A stretch of DNA of 64,000 bases from Flavobacteriaceae bacterium (GCA_947453195.1 CANGFO010000005.1:1-64000), one strand, 5' to 3'. Shown: positions 8,895 to 18,996, numbered from the stretch's first letter. Made by a program: numbers and translations. The notes: generated from the letters alone by a model not told the origin.

Positions 8895-10304
8895 ATGAAA
8901 AATATAAAAATCAATACAATGAAAAATTCGTTCTTATTAGCTGTTATTTTGCTGATGAATGTGAGTTGCGAAAGAAATTTATCGGATGATGCAACACTTT
9001 CTACATTTTCTAAAAATGCCGATGTATTTATTGATACATTCAGTGCTGGATTAGGATACGGAGCTTTTGGTGGTACAGATTATACCGCCTTTACAGTAGA
9101 TACCGATGTGAAATATCAAGGAACTGCTTCCATGAGATTTGATGTGCCAAGTGTAGGTGATCCTAGCGGAGCATATGCAGGTGGAGCATTTATTGATGGT
9201 TCAGGTCGTAATTTAACTGATTATGATGCGTTAACTTTTTGGGTTAAAGGATCTCAAGCGGCAACTATAAATGAAGTTGGTTTTGGAACCGATTTTGGAT
9301 TGAATAAATATAATGTTAGAATGCAAAATGTTCCCATTGATACCAATTGGAAAAAGATAATTATTCCACTTCCAGATGCTTCAAAATTACTTCAAGAAAA
9401 AGGAATGTTTTGGTATTCAGAAGGTGCTGAAAATAATTTAGGATATACTTTCTGGATTGATAATGTTAAGTATGAAAAGCTAGGAACACTTGCGCATCCA
9501 CAACCAAAAATCATGGATGGAGCTGATTCAGTTCAGCAAACGTATATTGGTGCAAATATTACTATGACAGGACTTACCGATACTTTCAACATGCCAAACG
9601 GTTTCAATCAAACAATTTCAATAGCACCAAGTTATTATACCTATACTTCTTCTAATCCAAGTGTTGCAACAGTTAGTGAATCAGGAGTTGTGTCGGTATT
9701 GTCTGGAGGAACCACAGTAATTACAGCTACTTTAGCAGGAACTAATGCACAAGGATCTTTAACAATTAATTCTCTTGGAGTATTTGTACCTGCACCAACA
9801 CCAACAGTAAACCCTGCAAATGTTTTATCTATTTTTTGTAATGCCTATACCAATGTTCCAGTTGAATATTATAACGGATATTGGGCTCCTTATCAAACAA
9901 CATTAGGGCAAGCAGATATTCATATTAATGGTGATGATTTAATTAAATATTCTCAATTTAACTTTGTTGGAATTCAATTTTCTCAGCCAACTATTAATGC
10001 GAGTCAAATGACTTATGTGCATGTTGATTTAAAAGTACTTAATACTACTGGAGCAAGAAATTCTATTAAATTGAAACTTGTTGATTTTGGTTCGGATGGC
10101 ATCTATGGAGGAGTGGGAGATAGCTCTCATGAATATACATTTAATAGTGCTGCATTACCAACAGGTAACTGGGTAAGCGTAGAACTTCCTCTTTCAGCTT
10201 TCACAGGATTAACCAGTAAAGCACATTTAGCCCAATTTATATTAGGACCAACTACATCTGGAATAACAGATTTACTTGTTGATAATGTTTATTTCCATAA
10301 TTAA
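8895..10304 (+). CDS. Lipoprotein: galactose-binding-like/CIA30-like domain, Big_2-like domain and SDAYT-type module
   Basis: ATG at 8895 after the preceding stop (track start 8811 overlaps it); lipobox LLMNVSC; SSNPSVATVSESGVVSVLSGGTTVITATLAG; PAPTPTVNPANVLSIFCNAYT like the 1..2476 protein. Confidence 0.75.
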   Translation: MKNIKINTMKNSFLLAVILLMNVSCERNLSDDATLSTFSKNADVFIDTFSAGLGYGAFGGTDYTAFTVDTDVKYQGTASMRFDVPSVGDPSGAYAGGAFIDGSGRNLTDYDALTFWVKGSQAATINEVGFGTDFGLNKYNVRMQNVPIDTNWKKIIIPLPDASKLLQEKGMFWYSEGAENNLGYTFWIDNVKYEKLGTLAHPQPKIMDGADSVQQTYIGANITMTGLTDTFNMPNGFNQTISIAPSYYTYTSSNPSVATVSESGVVSVLSGGTTVITATLAGTNAQGSLTINSLGVFVPAPTPTVNPANVLSIFCNAYTNVPVEYYNGYWAPYQTTLGQADIHINGDDLIKYSQFNFVGIQFSQPTINASQMTYVHVDLKVLNTTGARNSIKLKLVDFGSDGIYGGVGDSSHEYTFNSAALPTGNWVSVELPLSAFTGLTSKAHLAQFILGPTTSGITDLLVDNVYFHN

Positions 10305-10336
10305 TAAGTAGCATTTAACTTTAATAAATTTCAATC

Positions 10337-11143
10337 ATGATATTAAATATAAAAAATACTCTACTTGCAAGTTCTTTAGTACTTGTTTTAGGTTGTTCTA
10401 CAGATGAAAAACAAACTGTGACTACTATGACGCAATTGGTAAAACAAGATGAGTTTAATGTAGACGGTGCTCCAGATAGTTCTATGTGGACGTATGACAT
10501 TGGAACGGGTTCTAATGGATGGGGAAATAGTGAGCTAGAATATTATACCAATAGACCTCAAAACATTAAAGTTGAAGGGGGTGTATTGAAAATAACTGCC
10601 AACAAAGAAACGTATATGAGTTCTGCATATACATCAGGTAGAATTACATCTAAAAATAAATTCGAACAAAAACACGGACGTTTTGAAGCACGTATTAAAA
10701 TGCCTTGGGGAAAAGGGATTTGGCCAGCATTCTGGTTGTTAGGAGCAAACTCAAGCACGGTCTCATGGCCACAATGTGGTGAAATTGACATCATGGAATA
10801 TTTAGGAAACAATCCAACAACTGTGTTTGGTTCACTTCACGGTCCGGGGTATGCAGGAGCGAATTCATTAACTAAAACGTTCAGTTTAACAAACGATCGT
10901 TTCGATACCGATTTCCATATTTTTGGAATTGAATGGGGAGAAGATTATATTAATTACTACGTTGATAATGTACTTTATAATCAAATTACACCAGCCAATG
11001 CTCCAGGGGATTGGGTTTTCAATCAGCCATTTTATATTATTCTGAATCTTGCTGTGGGAGGTAATCTGCCGGGTTCACCTAATAGTGATACTGTTTTCCC
11101 GCAAACTATGCAGGTTGATTACGTAAGAGTATATCAGAAATAG
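10337..11143 (+). CDS. GH16 endo-beta-1,3-glucanase (laminarinase-like) lipoprotein
   Basis: Lipobox LVLVLGCS; catalytic motif GEIDIMEYLG; GRFEARIKMPWGKGIWPAFWLLG. Confidence 0.92.
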   Translation: MILNIKNTLLASSLVLVLGCSTDEKQTVTTMTQLVKQDEFNVDGAPDSSMWTYDIGTGSNGWGNSELEYYTNRPQNIKVEGGVLKITANKETYMSSAYTSGRITSKNKFEQKHGRFEARIKMPWGKGIWPAFWLLGANSSTVSWPQCGEIDIMEYLGNNPTTVFGSLHGPGYAGANSLTKTFSLTNDRFDTDFHIFGIEWGEDYINYYVDNVLYNQITPANAPGDWVFNQPFYIILNLAVGGNLPGSPNSDTVFPQTMQVDYVRVYQK

Positions 11144-11172
11144 ATTCTAAATAATAAAAATTTATTACCAAA

Positions 11173-11218
11173 TAGTAGACTTTTTAACTTAAAAAAGTCT
11201 ACTTGGTTTTTATATCAA
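11173..11218 (+). terminator. Hairpin terminator/attenuator between GH16 and the phosphorylase gene
   Basis: agtagactttttaacttaaaaaagtctacttggttttta. Confidence 0.7.
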
Positions 11219-11243
11219 TAAAATAATTGCTTTATAAAACATC

Positions 11244-14200
11244 ATGAATCAAAGCTTTAATGCCTTAGAGGAAAACGATTTGAAAAATAGTCCTAAAACT
11301 GTTTCTATGGAAACAGCAGTAATTGATGGAGAAAAATTTTATAAAATCGCTAACAATGATGTAATGCGTCCTTTTTTTATGAGTATTGTTAGCGACTCAA
11401 ATCATTGGATGTTTATCTCTAGTAATGGCGGACTTACGGCAGGTAGAAAAAATTCTGAATTTGCTTTATTCCCCTACTATACGGATGATAAAATCACCGA
11501 ATCGGCAGATATCACAGGAAGTAAAACTATTTTTCAAATTGATCTTGATAGGAAATTAGTAGTTTGGGAACCCTTTTCAGAACGTTATACAGATCAGTAT
11601 GTCATTACCCGAAATATATATAAAAACTTCTATGGTAATAAAATCATTTTTGAAGAAATAAACCACGATTTACAACTAACTTTCAGGTACCACTGGAATT
11701 CAAGTAACAAATATGGTTTTGTAAAAAAATCAGAAATATACAATCACTCCGATAAAGAGTATAAAATTTCTGTATTGGACGGACTTCAAAATATTATGCC
11801 TTATGGAGTAAATACCGATTTGCAAGCCACCACCAGTAATCTTGTGGATGCGTATAAAAGAAGTGAATTGCATGTAAATTCTGGGCTAGGAATTTTTGCT
11901 TTAAGCGCCATCATCGTTGATAAAGCAGAGCCTAGCGAAGCACTAAAAGCAAATAGTGTTTGGTCTTTAGGATTAGAAAATCCAACATATTTAGTTTCTT
12001 CATTACAGCTTTCAAACTTTAGAAAAAAGCAAAAAGTAACTTCTGAAAATGATATCAAAGGTGAAAAAGGAGCTTACTTTATAAATTCAGATTTAGTCTT
12101 AAATTCCAATTCTAAGAAAGAATGGATGTTTGTTGCCAATGTAAATCAAGATCATTCGGATATTGTTCAAACAATTGAAACGATTAAAACGAATAAGAAC
12201 ATTGAAAGTGTAGTAAAAGCAGATGTTGAATTAGGAACCAAAAAATTAATTGAAATTAATGCTTCTTCTGATGGGCTTCAAGCAACTGCAGATCATTTAA
12301 GAGATACCAGACATTTTTCGAATACCCTATTTAATATAATGCGTGGCGGAATATTTGATTTTAATTATCAAATAGAAAAGGCCGATTTTATAGGTTATTT
12401 GAAAAAAGCAAATACAGTTGTTTTTCAAAATTTTGAAAAAGAAATAAATCAGCTTCCGGAATTATTTTCGTTACAAGCTTTAAAAGAATTTGCTGCAAAG
12501 CAAAATAATATTGATCTTCTTAGGTTAGCATCAGAATATTTACCGCTTAAATTCAGCAGAAGACACGGAGATCCAAGTCGTCCTTGGAATAAATTTTCTA
12601 TCAATACACAAAGTGAAATTGACGGTTCTAAAATATTAGATTACCAAGGAAACTGGCGTGATATTTTTCAAAACTGGGAAGCATTAGCGCATTCCTATCC
12701 TGATTTTATGGACAGTATGATTCATAAATTCTTGAATGCCTCAACTTTTGATGGGTATAATCCGTATCGCGTAACCAAAGATGGTTTTGATTGGGAAACC
12801 ATCGAGCCTGATAATCCATGGTCCTACATTGGGTATTGGGGAGATCACCAAATTATCTATCTATTAAAATTCCTTGAATTCATAGATAAACACGAGCCAA
12901 ATAAATTGGATTCGTATTTTGAAAATGAATGTTTTGTATATGCAGCCGTTCCATATACCATAAAACCGTATGAGGCTATTTTGAAAAATCCAAAGGATAC
13001 TGTTGGATATAATCACGAATGGGAAAAACTAATCAATCAAAGAAAACAAGCTATAGGCGCCGATGGTGCTTTGTTAAATAGTAATGATAAAGAAATTTAT
13101 CATGTGAATTTCATTGAGAAGATACTAGCGACTGTCTTGTCTAAAATGTCAAATTTCATTCCGGAAGGTGGTATTTGGATGAATACCCAACGGCCAGAAT
13201 GGAATGATGCCAACAATGCCTTAGTCGGTAATGGAGTTTCCATGGTGACGCTATATTATTTAAGACGATTTTTGAAATTCTTCCAACAAATTTTAGAGAA
13301 TTCAAAATTAGAAAATATCAAAATCTCGAATGAAATGGTTGAGTTTTACCATGAGGTAAGAGAATGTTTAGTCGAAAATAAGCAGTTACTTTCAGGTAAG
13401 ATTGATGATGCTTCCCGTAGAATAATTATAGATCGTTTGGGTAAAGCGGCATCCGATTATCGTTTTCAAATTTATAATAGTGGTTTTTGGGGTAAAAAAA
13501 GAACCCATTCTATGACTGGTTTAAAAACATTTACCCAAGTGTGTTTGGATTTTATTGACCATTCTATTGAAGCAAATAAAAGACCTGATAATTTATTCCA
13601 CGCTTATAATTTAGTGACCATTAATAACGAAAAAGAGATGTCAATTTCTTATTTAAGCGAAATGCTTGAAGGTCAAGTTGCCGTTTTAAGCTCGGGTTAT
13701 TTAAGTTCAAAAGAGGCATTGGTAGTTTTAGATAGTTTAAAGTCTAGTAAATTATTTAGAGAAGATCAATACAGTTATTTACTGTATCCAAACAAAGAAT
13801 TGCCAAAATTCTTAGCTAAGAATACAATTCCAAAAGAGGCCGTTGCACAATCAGAGTTGCTTACTCAATTGGTTTCCAAAAAGAACCTGCAAGTAATTAA
13901 AATGGATTGTGATGGGAATTATCATTTTAATGGAAATTTCAACAATGCCAATGATTTAAAAGCAGCACTAGAGCAATTAAAAAATCAAGAAGAATTTAAA
14001 GCATTAGTTGAAAAAGAAACCAGTACTATAACCGAGATTTTCGAGCAAGTTTTTAATCATAAGGCCTTTACCGGAAGATCGGGAACATTCTACGGATATG
14101 AAGGTTTGGGATCCATTTATTGGCATATGGTTTCTAAACTGCAATTAGCAGTGCAAGAATGTTGTTTTGAAGCTCAAGAAGAAAAGGAATCTCCAGAAAT

Positions 14201-14720
14201 TATTGGTCGTTTATTAGAGCATTATTATGAAGTAAACGCCGGAATTGGTGTGCATAAATCGCCTGCTTTATATGGAGCTTTTCCTACCGATCCGTATTCG
14301 CATACGCCTGCTGGAAAAGGAGCCCAGCAGCCAGGAATGACCGGACAAGTGAAGGAAGATGTATTGAGTCGATTTGGAGAACTTGGAGTTTTTGTGAAAA
14401 AGGGTTGCCTTTATTTCGCCCCATTGTTATTGCGTAAAGAGGAATTTTTAGCGGAAGCCAAAACATTCCATTTCGTAGATGTATTTATGAAGCAAAAAAC
14501 AATTGAATTGCAAGAAGATTCACTTTGTTTTACCTATTGTCAAACTCCAATTGTATATAAAATTGGGAATTCAAATAGTATTGAAGTAGCCTATTCTAAT
14601 GGAACTGAAGCCATTTTTGATTCAAATAAAATAGATGTTCAAACAAGTCAAAAGTTGTTTTTAAGAACAGGTGAAATCATAAAAATAAAAGTAACTATTG
14701 ATAAAATAGTATTACGATAA
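11244..14720 (+). CDS. Beta-1,3-glucan phosphorylase, GH149-like (GH94-related), cytoplasmic
   Basis: 1158 aa, no signal peptide; RRHGDPSRPWNKFSI, YQGNWRDIFQNWEALAHSYP, RPEWNDANNALVGNG (Asp at 13206-13208 aligns with the GH94 catalytic Asp), HKSPALYGAFPTDPYSHTPAGKGAQQPGMTGQVKED; encoded with two GH16 genes. Confidence 0.75.
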   Translation: MNQSFNALEENDLKNSPKTVSMETAVIDGEKFYKIANNDVMRPFFMSIVSDSNHWMFISSNGGLTAGRKNSEFALFPYYTDDKITESADITGSKTIFQIDLDRKLVVWEPFSERYTDQYVITRNIYKNFYGNKIIFEEINHDLQLTFRYHWNSSNKYGFVKKSEIYNHSDKEYKISVLDGLQNIMPYGVNTDLQATTSNLVDAYKRSELHVNSGLGIFALSAIIVDKAEPSEALKANSVWSLGLENPTYLVSSLQLSNFRKKQKVTSENDIKGEKGAYFINSDLVLNSNSKKEWMFVANVNQDHSDIVQTIETIKTNKNIESVVKADVELGTKKLIEINASSDGLQATADHLRDTRHFSNTLFNIMRGGIFDFNYQIEKADFIGYLKKANTVVFQNFEKEINQLPELFSLQALKEFAAKQNNIDLLRLASEYLPLKFSRRHGDPSRPWNKFSINTQSEIDGSKILDYQGNWRDIFQNWEALAHSYPDFMDSMIHKFLNASTFDGYNPYRVTKDGFDWETIEPDNPWSYIGYWGDHQIIYLLKFLEFIDKHEPNKLDSYFENECFVYAAVPYTIKPYEAILKNPKDTVGYNHEWEKLINQRKQAIGADGALLNSNDKEIYHVNFIEKILATVLSKMSNFIPEGGIWMNTQRPEWNDANNALVGNGVSMVTLYYLRRFLKFFQQILENSKLENIKISNEMVEFYHEVRECLVENKQLLSGKIDDASRRIIIDRLGKAASDYRFQIYNSGFWGKKRTHSMTGLKTFTQVCLDFIDHSIEANKRPDNLFHAYNLVTINNEKEMSISYLSEMLEGQVAVLSSGYLSSKEALVVLDSLKSSKLFREDQYSYLLYPNKELPKFLAKNTIPKEAVAQSELLTQLVSKKNLQVIKMDCDGNYHFNGNFNNANDLKAALEQLKNQEEFKALVEKETSTITEIFEQVFNHKAFTGRSGTFYGYEGLGSIYWHMVSKLQLAVQECCFEAQEEKESPEIIGRLLEHYYEVNAGIGVHKSPALYGAFPTDPYSHTPAGKGAQQPGMTGQVKEDVLSRFGELGVFVKKGCLYFAPLLLRKEEFLAEAKTFHFVDVFMKQKTIELQEDSLCFTYCQTPIVYKIGNSNSIEVAYSNGTEAIFDSNKIDVQTSQKLFLRTGEIIKIKVTIDKIVLR

Positions 14721-14769
14721 TAAAAAGTTGAGTGTAAACTCAAAAAAATATAAATTAAAAACAGTAATT

Positions 14770-16242
14770 ATGTCAAATAACAGCTTCAACTCAAACGGAT
14801 CAGTTTCTATGGGTCAAAAGATTGCCTTTGGATTAGGAATGTTAGCTAATCAAATGTTTCCTGCTGCCCTAGGAATATTTATGGTTGTGTTGGTTCAGAA
14901 TTTAGGTTTTCCAGCTTGGATGTGGGGGATTTTGTTCTTTTTGCCACGAATTTTTGATGCCTTTATTGATCCTATTATGGGATTCATTTCTGATAATACT
15001 AGATCTAGATGGGGCAGAAGAAGACATTATGTTTTTATTGGTGCCATCATCATGGGGATTTCATTCGTATCTATGTGGCAATTATATAAAGAAAACGGAG
15101 TTCAATATAATTTTATTTTCTTCCTATTATGGTCGTTTGTTTTTTACTTAGGACTTACAATTTTTAGTGTACCTTATGTAGCAATGGGTTATGAAATGAG
15201 TGATGATTTTCATGAGCGCACAAGTATTATGGCAATCTCACAATGGATTGGTCAATGGGCTTGGGTAATTGCGCCATGGTTTTGGGTTATTATGTATGAT
15301 CCCAATTGGTTTCCAAATGCGCATGCCATAAATCCATTAAAGCCAGATGCAGATACCGCTTTAGCAACAAGAACTTTGGCAATTTGGGTTGGAGTAATTT
15401 GTATGCTTTTAGCAATGGTTCCTGCACTATTTATAAAAAGTAAATCAACTAAGGATGAAACAAGTTTTTCGCCCTTAACATTCAAAGCAATTGGTGGTAG
15501 TTTCAAAGAAATACTAAAAAGTTTCAAAGAAGCATTTAGCAATAAACCCTTTACAAAACTTTGTATATCTACTTTTTTAATTTTTAATGCATTCAATACA
15601 GTTGCGGGTTTTACTTTCTTTATTGTAGTGTATTATCTTTTTAATGGAAACACTGTAGATGCTGGAATTTGGCCTACTCTTTTTGGATGTGTTGGTGCCT
15701 TAGCGACTACTTTTATTGTAATTCCAATTGTTGCCTACATCTCAAAAAAAATGGGTAAAAAAGATGCCTTTTTGCTTTGTCAAGGAATTTCGGTTTTTGG
15801 CTATATTTTGCTTTGGTTTCTGTTTATACCAGGTAAACCCTACATGTTTTTATTTGCGCTACCATTTTTCTCTTTTGGAATTGGAAGTTTATTTACCCTA
15901 ATGATGTCTATGACCGCTGACGTTTGTGATATGGACGAGCTTACATCTGGTAAAAGAAGAGAAGGTATATTCGGTGCTATTTATTGGTGGATGGTTAAAT
16001 TTGGATTTGCAATAGCAGGGCTATTAACCGGAGTAATAATGTCGGCGGTAGGTTTTGATCCAAATGTGTCCGTTCAAGCTGATGGAGCTATTACTGGTTT
16101 ACGATTGTTTTTCTCTGGAATACCAATTTTAGGTACGTTAATTGCAATGTGGATTATGCGTAATTATGATTTAACCGAAGACAAGGCTAAAGAAATTAAA
16201 GAGCAATTAGTACTTGCTAGAGGAGAAAAATCTTCTAAATAA
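14770..16242 (+). CDS. GPH/MelB-type sugar:cation symporter
   Basis: FDAFIDPIMGFISDNTRSRWGRRRHYVFIG motif and about 12 TM segments; ATG at 14770. Confidence 0.85.
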   Translation: MSNNSFNSNGSVSMGQKIAFGLGMLANQMFPAALGIFMVVLVQNLGFPAWMWGILFFLPRIFDAFIDPIMGFISDNTRSRWGRRRHYVFIGAIIMGISFVSMWQLYKENGVQYNFIFFLLWSFVFYLGLTIFSVPYVAMGYEMSDDFHERTSIMAISQWIGQWAWVIAPWFWVIMYDPNWFPNAHAINPLKPDADTALATRTLAIWVGVICMLLAMVPALFIKSKSTKDETSFSPLTFKAIGGSFKEILKSFKEAFSNKPFTKLCISTFLIFNAFNTVAGFTFFIVVYYLFNGNTVDAGIWPTLFGCVGALATTFIVIPIVAYISKKMGKKDAFLLCQGISVFGYILLWFLFIPGKPYMFLFALPFFSFGIGSLFTLMMSMTADVCDMDELTSGKRREGIFGAIYWWMVKFGFAIAGLLTGVIMSAVGFDPNVSVQADGAITGLRLFFSGIPILGTLIAMWIMRNYDLTEDKAKEIKEQLVLARGEKSSK

Positions 16243-16288
16243 ATAGTCTGCTTATTTTAGAATTTGAATTAATAAATAAAAACTAATA

Positions 16289-17992
16289 ATGAAAACTACA
16301 ACGCCATATAAATTGCTTTTATCATTTTTCCTGTTCTGCCAATTTGGATTAGCGCAGGTTGATGTAGTTTACTCCGATTTAGTTTGGTCGGATGAATTTA
16401 ATTCTAGTGGGCCTGTAGATTCAAATAAGTGGTTTCAACAAACCCAATTGCCTTCCGGCGGAAGTTGGTACAATGGGGAAGTTCAGCATTACACCAATCA
16501 ATTATCCAATTCATTTGTAAATGCAGGTTTGTTAAATATTGTGGCCAAAAAAGAACCTTATACAGATCAAGGCATCACGAAACAATATACTTCAGCACGA
16601 TTAAATTCGAAATTTGCCTTTAAATACGGGCGAATAGATGTGAGAGCTAAACTTCCTATCGATGCCGGAACTTGGCCTGCTATTTGGATGTTGGGAAAAA
16701 ACATCAATGAACCAGGAGGGTATTTTGCTTCAAGTTTTGGATCTGTTGATTGGCCTACTTGTGGTGAAATTGACATTATGGAACACGGAATTTTTCAAGG
16801 ACAATCCATAAATTACATTCAAAGCACCTTACATACTCCTTCTTCTTTTGGAGGTTCGGTTAATAATGGCGGGACAATTGCATCCGATCTGGCAAATAAT
16901 TATCATGTATATTCTTTAAATTGGTCGCCTTACCAATTAACATTTCTGTTAGACGGTGTGCCTTATTATACTTATAATCCTTCGGTAAAAAATGCAAGCA
17001 CATGGCCATTTGATTTGGAACAATATATTTTATTGAATGTTGCTTTAGGAGGTACAGCAGGTGATGTATCGAGCAATTATACACAATCTTCAATGATGGT
17101 TGACTATGTAAGAGTGTACCAAAATATAACTGTAGATACCCAACCACCGATGAATTTTACAGCTTCTGTTGGAACAGTTACCAGTACATCTATAGAGTTG
17201 TTACTAAATGCTACCGATAACTCGGGTGCAGTGGGATATAATGTAGCCTACGGTACCAACTCCAATGGTTGCGCAGGAACATCAGGGGTGCAAAAATCGG
17301 TTGTAATTTCTGGATTGAATCCAAATACTAGTTATAGTTTTTCAGTTACGGCAAATGATTTATCTGGAAATGTAGCAGCTAATAATCCAATTTTATTGAA
17401 TGCTACTACTTTGCCTAACTCAACTTTAATCTGTTCAGGAACGTCTAATTTAGCTCAAATAGGAAGTTTTTCTACAGGTTATAATTATGAATTTCAAACA
17501 AATGGTACCGATGTGAAAATTACTTACGGACTTTTAGATACCGATAAAGTTGGTGTTGTGGCCTTTTTGTGGAAACAAACTCCTTTTTCAGAAGTTCAAA
17601 TGACAAATGTCTCAGGAAATACTTTTACACATACCATCACCAATCAAACAATTGGCTCTACGATTAATTATGGGGTGAAATTTGCTTATGCCGGCGGAAT
17701 GTCCGTAACTAATTACTATTCCTATGTGGTTGGAAGTACCTGCTCAATGGGAGTAAGTAGCTTTTCAGAATTAAATCAACTTTCATTTCCAAATCCAGTT
17801 TCGGATAATATTTTCATTAATTCAAATGTTTCGATTGATAAGGTTGAAATTTATAACCTAATAGGTAATCTTGTGTTAAAACAAGAAGTTGACACGAAAC
17901 AAATAGATGTAACAAATTTACAATCTGGAATTTACCTTATTTCATTCTTTTCAGGCGAAGAAAAAATTGTCAGAAAGATAATTATTAAATAA
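16289..17992 (+). CDS. Secreted GH16 beta-glucanase with FN3 domain, an extra beta-sandwich-like domain and T9SS sorting domain
   Basis: GEIDIMEHGI; DTQPPMNFTASVGTVTSTSIELLLNATDNSG FN3; C-terminal NQLSFPNPVSDNIFINSN...LQSGIYLISFFSGEEKIVRKIIIK. Confidence 0.9.
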   Translation: MKTTTPYKLLLSFFLFCQFGLAQVDVVYSDLVWSDEFNSSGPVDSNKWFQQTQLPSGGSWYNGEVQHYTNQLSNSFVNAGLLNIVAKKEPYTDQGITKQYTSARLNSKFAFKYGRIDVRAKLPIDAGTWPAIWMLGKNINEPGGYFASSFGSVDWPTCGEIDIMEHGIFQGQSINYIQSTLHTPSSFGGSVNNGGTIASDLANNYHVYSLNWSPYQLTFLLDGVPYYTYNPSVKNASTWPFDLEQYILLNVALGGTAGDVSSNYTQSSMMVDYVRVYQNITVDTQPPMNFTASVGTVTSTSIELLLNATDNSGAVGYNVAYGTNSNGCAGTSGVQKSVVISGLNPNTSYSFSVTANDLSGNVAANNPILLNATTLPNSTLICSGTSNLAQIGSFSTGYNYEFQTNGTDVKITYGLLDTDKVGVVAFLWKQTPFSEVQMTNVSGNTFTHTITNQTIGSTINYGVKFAYAGGMSVTNYYSYVVGSTCSMGVSSFSELNQLSFPNPVSDNIFINSNVSIDKVEIYNLIGNLVLKQEVDTKQIDVTNLQSGIYLISFFSGEEKIVRKIIIK

Positions 17993-18087
17993 TTTTAAAT
18001 AAAAACCCCTATTTAGTTTTAATTATCTAATAAAAATTTAAATTTTAAGTTATTTTAATAATAATAATGTTAAAATTTAATAGTATG

Positions 18088-18120
18088 TTTGGATGTTAAG
18101 AAATAATTATGTTATATTTG
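18088..18120 (+). promoter_or_regulatory. Bacteroidota sigma-A-type promoter TTTG-N21-TATATTTG
   Basis: TTTG 18088-18091, TATATTTG 18113-18120, upstream of the sigma-factor CDS. Confidence 0.65.
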
Positions 18121-18215
18121 TCCATAACTAATTAACTACAAAAAGTCGCCTATCGTATAAAATTACTTTTAGAAATAAATATTTAGATTATTATTAACTA
18201 CTAAAAGGTAATTTT

Positions 18216-18800
18216 ATGGCTACTACTCAAATTCCTGATGCTTTATTGGTAAAGAATTATATAGATGGCGACGAGAACGCTTTGTCTATATTGATTAAGA
18301 AACATCAATCTAAAATTTATGGATTTATCTATTCCAAAATGCCAGATCGCGATGTAGCTGATGATATTTTTCAAGATACTTTTATTAAGGTAATCAAAAC
18401 TTTAAAATCGAATTCATATAATGAAGAAGGAAAGTTTTTACCTTGGGTTATGCGAATTGCTCATAACTTAATTGTAGATCAGTATAGAAAAAACAAAAAG
18501 ATGCCTATGCTTCGTGAAACCGAAGAATTTTCAATCTTTTCAATTCTTTCTGACACTTCATTAAACGTTGAAGGCAGAATTATCACCGATGCTATAGAAA
18601 AAGATTTGCAAAAAATTATTCAAGAACTTCCAAGTGATCAAAAAGATGTGTTAGAGATGCGCATCTATCAAGACTTGAGTTTTAATGAAATTGCAGAGCT
18701 AACCGGAGTAAGTATAAATACTGCTTTAGGGAGAATGCGTTATGCCTTGATGAACTTGAGAAAAATCATTGAAAAAAATAATATTATTTTAACTAATTAA
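18216..18800 (+). CDS. RNA polymerase sigma factor, sigma-70/ECF family
   Basis: DRDVADDIFQDTFIKVIK region 2; LPSDQKDVLEMRIYQDLSFNEIAELTGVSINTALGRMRYALMNLRK region 4. Confidence 0.92.
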   Translation: MATTQIPDALLVKNYIDGDENALSILIKKHQSKIYGFIYSKMPDRDVADDIFQDTFIKVIKTLKSNSYNEEGKFLPWVMRIAHNLIVDQYRKNKKMPMLRETEEFSIFSILSDTSLNVEGRIITDAIEKDLQKIIQELPSDQKDVLEMRIYQDLSFNEIAELTGVSINTALGRMRYALMNLRKIIEKNNIILTN

Positions 18801-18848
18801 ACAATATTTCGTTTGCTATATCGTTATAGAATAAACTTAAATATTTCT

Positions 18849-18992
18849 ATGGCGAAACTTTACTCTAAAAAAGCATTAGCAAACAACAAAATGGCACCTA
18901 AAAAAGAAACTATTAGTTTTATACTTAACTATTCAAAAGCATTGAATATCGTTAAAATTGGTAACCACAACTTTGAAGTTATTGCTAATTAA
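18849..18992 (+). CDS. 47-aa small protein (MAKLYSKKALANNKMAPKKETISFILNYSKALNIVKIGNHNFEVIAN), not in the ORF track
   Basis: ATG-TAA ORF just downstream of the sigma factor, followed by a strong terminator. Confidence 0.6.
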   Translation: MAKLYSKKALANNKMAPKKETISFILNYSKALNIVKIGNHNFEVIAN

Positions 18993-18996
18993 AAAA

